Assembly: GCF_004025585.1 (NCBI RefSeq) | Contig: NZ_QTZO01000024.1 | Location: forward strand, 1 to 33,744 | DNA: 33,744 nt | Direction: 5' to 3' | Origin: Pseudodesulfovibrio sp. S3 | GTDB lineage: Bacteria; Desulfobacterota; Desulfovibrionia; Desulfovibrionales; Desulfovibrionaceae | Shown: piece by piece, positions 33,545 through 33,744 of the stretch | Position numbering within the stretch: position 1 is the first letter of the stretch | How the letters are laid out: each line of letters opens with the position of its first letter | The notes under the pieces: model-generated | Database searches by the model: none | Told to the model about the DNA's origin: nothing | What the model saw: only the letters and a program-made list of their open reading frames with translations | Program-made: the position numbers and the translations under genes

Positions 33545-33696
33545 CTGCCCTTCGGGCAGGAGCACTCCGTAGTGGCTGGCTTTCGCTTTGGGCAACGGGC
33601 CTGAAGAGATAAGGGATGCCGCCCAGGGGGCGGCTTCTTGTTTTGGGATGCGCGCCTTTGGCGCGAGAGGCATTGTTTGGGGCTTGTAGCCCCAAA
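33545..33696. repeat. Cluster of four perfect short hairpins; no gene in 33447-33744
   Basis: Four palindromes, each with a 3-base loop, occur in 150 bases: CTGCCC-TTC-GGGCAG (33545), GCCGCCC-AGG-GGGCGGC (33618), CGCGCC-TTT-GGCGCG (33651) and TTTGGGGCT-TGT-AGCCCCAAA (33676). The second is followed by TTCTTGTTTT and can serve as the terminator for the TetR gene. The arrangement looks like a composite intergenic repeat of the Desulfovibrio kind. The short open frame on the minus strand through it is not convincing. Confidence 0.65.
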
Positions 33697-33744
33697 GGCA
33701 TTCCATGTCCTTTTTCGCGGATGTGTGCGTATTCCCCTTGCAGC

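Noticed and set aside
33459..33701. Minus-strand 80-codon frame at the right edge
   Set aside because: It runs through four hairpin repeats, lacks a ribosome site and family, and looks like translated repeat sequence.
1..33744. Phage, insertion sequence, CRISPR or defence island
   Set aside because: No transposase, integrase, cas gene, regular spaced repeats or tRNA attachment site was seen; the TrfA-like gene is the only mobile-type gene.

Overview
The window is high-GC DNA that reads as chromosome from a sulfate-reducing member of the Desulfovibrionaceae (Desulfovibrio or Pseudodesulfovibrio type). The grounds are a complete HdrABC-FlxABCD/alcohol dehydrogenase locus, a CooA-CooS-CooC carbon monoxide dehydrogenase locus of the D. 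vulgaris type, a Mop-type molybdenum aldehyde oxidoreductase, and GC-rich hairpin repeats between genes. No tRNA, rRNA, CRISPR array or insertion sequence was seen.

Layout. 1-1265 (minus): the start of an aldehyde oxidoreductase and a MoeA-like molybdopterin-binding protein, with a candidate operator upstream. 1573-2594: a 64-residue orphan protein and a chromosomal homologue of the plasmid initiator TrfA. 2735-10791 (minus): adh-hdrC-hdrB-hdrA-flxD-flxC-flxB-flxA, an electron-bifurcating ethanol/NADH/heterodisulfide module. A strong sigma-54 promoter and a distant palindrome lie upstream of adh, and a long hairpin separates adh from hdrC. 11153-14833 (minus): a second iron-type alcohol dehydrogenase, a soluble PAS histidine kinase and an NtrC-type sigma-54 activator, which probably controls the adh promoter. 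15119-20043 (plus): an ABC importer of the FbpABC/AfuABC superfamily with an overlapping HAD phosphatase gene. The binding protein lacks the ferric tyrosine pair and looks more like a sugar-phosphate binder. 20154-22181 (minus): a chemoreceptor with tandem CZB zinc-binding motifs.

22619-26747: cooC, cooS, a small helix-turn-helix-like gene and cooA. A perfect TGTCG-N6-CGACA site upstream of cooS fits control by the haem CO sensor CooA. 26869-28252 (plus): a family 3 binding protein and a methyltransferase. 28331-31049: a Spy/CpxP-like periplasmic protein divergent from a CpxRA-like two-component system, with phased GTAAA repeats between them. 31121-31855: a TerC-family membrane protein. 31874-33446: an EFR1-type flavodoxin/ferredoxin divergent from a TetR regulator, with a palindrome over the flavoprotein gene's promoter. 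33447-33744: no gene, but four perfect short hairpins.

Taken together, the region concentrates anaerobic redox metabolism (ethanol, aldehyde, CO), each module with its own local regulator, alongside an envelope-stress system and an organophosphate-like importer. The best candidates for something undescribed are the small gene inside the CO locus, the chromosomal TrfA homologue, the non-ferric ABC importer with its phosphatase, and the C-terminal cysteine motif on the molybdopterin protein. All functional statements come from reading motifs by eye; no database search was run.
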